64,000 bases of DNA from the NCBI GenBank assembly GCA_025370845.1, contig JAMXFF010000004.1, forward strand, positions 159,305 to 223,304, written 5' to 3'. The first letter of the stretch is position 1; every line of letters begins with the position of its first letter. Positions 63,220-64,000 of the stretch are shown piece by piece. Position numbers and translations under genes: made by a program. This stretch comes from Laspinema palackyanum D2a (GTDB taxonomy: Bacteria > Cyanobacteriota > Cyanobacteriia > Cyanobacteriales > Laspinemataceae). Under the pieces are notes generated by a model that did no database searches, was not told the origin of the DNA, and saw nothing but the letters and a program-made list of their open reading frames with translations.

Positions 63220-64000
63220 AACAAGCCAAGCCCACCCTCCCTCTAATTGATGAATACTGTGAAAACTATAAAAGCCTGTTTTCAGATGTTAGGACTTATG
63301 AGGCATTTAAGAATATCCATGTAGGAATATTATCCGAAATAAAACGGAAAACTTTACCGGAAATCGCGAAAATTTTGGGACTAGAAAACGCCCAGGGGTT
63401 ACACCATTTTCTGACTCGCTCTCCTTGGGACATTCACCAGCACAAAAATTCGAGAATCCAGCTCATTTTAAATCATTTAAAAGGTCGAGGAATTCGGGTG
63501 ATTATTGATGAAACAGGAGACCCTAAAAAAGGCAAAAAAACTGATTATGTAGCTCGGCAATATATCGGTCGATTAGGAAAGGTAGAAAATGGAATTGTAT
63601 CTGTAGTTGCTTACGGATTAATTGATGGAATAACGTTTCCCATTCTCTTTGAAGTCTTCAAGCCGCAAAAGTGCTTAAAACCGGGAGATGTTTATAAAAC
63701 CAAACCTCAAATTGCCGCCGGATTAATTGAAGAGATGGTCCACCTGGGTTTCCAAATAGAATTGGTATTAGCCGATAGTCTGTATGGAGAAAGTGAGACT
63801 CATTTTTTGAATAAACTGGAGGAATTAGAACTTTTGTATATGGTATCAATCAGGAGTAATCATGGAGTCTGGCTACCTGAAGGACAAAGCGTTTCAGCCA
63901 ATGAATGGACAACATTTCCCCGGAATATGAGTCAGGGTAAAACAGAAACTCGCTATATAAGAGAGGTTGTTTTTGGTGAAAAAGGACGGAGAACTTATTG
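63165..64000 (+). mobile_element. IS701-family insertion sequence, left part
   Basis: The element carries the transposase gene and interrupts a DUF72 gene. Its left end is probably within 63155-63200, just before a run of A residues (AATAAAAAAAACGG), but I could not fix the terminal inverted repeat because the right end is outside the window. A CTAG at 63164 could be a target-site copy, as IS701 elements favour YTAR-like sites; this is inference. Confidence 0.65.
63207..64000 (+). CDS. IS701-like transposase (partial, runs off the window)
   Basis: A DDE transposase from ATG 63207; 264 codons are seen and the frame is open at the edge. N-terminal region MIAPKQAKPTLPLIDEYCEN is followed by the IIDETGDPKKGKKTDYVARQ motif with the first catalytic Asp. 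Later come VVAYGLIDG and LVLADSLYGESETHFL with the second Asp. The pattern matches the IS701 group of DDE superfamily endonucleases. It inserts into the DUF72 gene. The right half of the element, with its last catalytic Glu and right inverted repeat, is outside. Confidence 0.88.
   Translation, partial: MIAPKQAKPTLPLIDEYCENYKSLFSDVRTYEAFKNIHVGILSEIKRKTLPEIAKILGLENAQGLHHFLTRSPWDIHQHKNSRIQLILNHLKGRGIRVIIDETGDPKKGKKTDYVARQYIGRLGKVENGIVSVVAYGLIDGITFPILFEVFKPQKCLKPGDVYKTKPQIAAGLIEEMVHLGFQIELVLADSLYGESETHFLNKLEELELLYMVSIRSNHGVWLPEGQSVSANEWTTFPRNMSQGKTETRYIREVVFGEKGRRTY

Noticed and set aside
1..64000. tRNA, rRNA and known riboswitches
   Set aside because: I looked for T-loop GGTTCGAATCC-like motifs and ribosomal consensus sequences in the intergenic stretches and saw none; a covariance-model search would be needed to be certain.

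Overview
This window looks like chromosomal DNA from a filamentous, probably Oscillatoriales-type, cyanobacterium. The HIP1 octamer GCGATCGC recurs throughout coding and non-coding DNA. The proteins also point this way: an RbcR-type LysR regulator, a PATAN-type (PatA-like) response regulator, multi-PAS hybrid kinases, a 4-Cys Ser/Thr kinase, a DUF6335 protein, SLH-domain proteins and a PEP-CTERM glycoside hydrolase. No rRNA, tRNA or CRISPR array was recognised.

Layout. 0-5 kb: an LCP-family cell-wall ligase, a small membrane protein and a subtilisin-like protease (all minus), divergent from rpe. 5-23 kb is a signalling block: a hybrid kinase with seven PAS domains, a penicillin-acylase-family amidase, a GGDEF-EAL protein, a PHP phosphoesterase and a cupin. 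It continues with a decayed REC-Hpt relic and two sensor kinases with N-terminal receiver domains. 23-32 kb: a small acidic lipoprotein, a PKHD dioxygenase, a sugar ABC importer without an ATPase and preceded by an MFS gene, several small proteins, and purU. 32-37 kb: a minus-strand operon for a GldA/GldF/GldG-like ABC system plus a DUF4340 protein. 38-48 kb: a DUF1565 protein with six SLH domains, a PEP-CTERM family 5 glycoside hydrolase, leucyl aminopeptidase, a methyltransferase and a lytic transglycosylase. 48-56 kb is a chemotaxis-like cluster: PATAN response regulator, CheR-TPR, double CheW, a degenerate MCP and a canonical MCP, with no cheA in the window. 56-62 kb: an NnrU/Z-ISO-like protein, rbcR, a 4-Cys Ser/Thr kinase and a PstS-like binding protein. 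The right edge has a DUF72 gene cut by an insertion sequence whose IS701-like transposase runs off the window.

Two themes recur. One is sensing and signal relay: four sensor or hybrid kinase genes or relics, c-di-GMP turnover and a chemotaxis-like set. The other is repeat activity. Small palindromic repeats lie in many intergenic gaps, and minisatellite-like repeats encode Pro/Thr/Glu-rich linkers inside at least five proteins. The least expected items are the REC-Hpt relic with its phospho-acceptor His replaced, the 53-bp tandem repeat with a fragment embedded in the gldG-like gene, the duplicated SLH triplet, the insertion inside the PATAN domain, and the degenerate MCP beside a normal one. 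I found no clear, wholly new multi-gene system. The best candidate for an unusual arrangement is the chemotaxis-like cluster.
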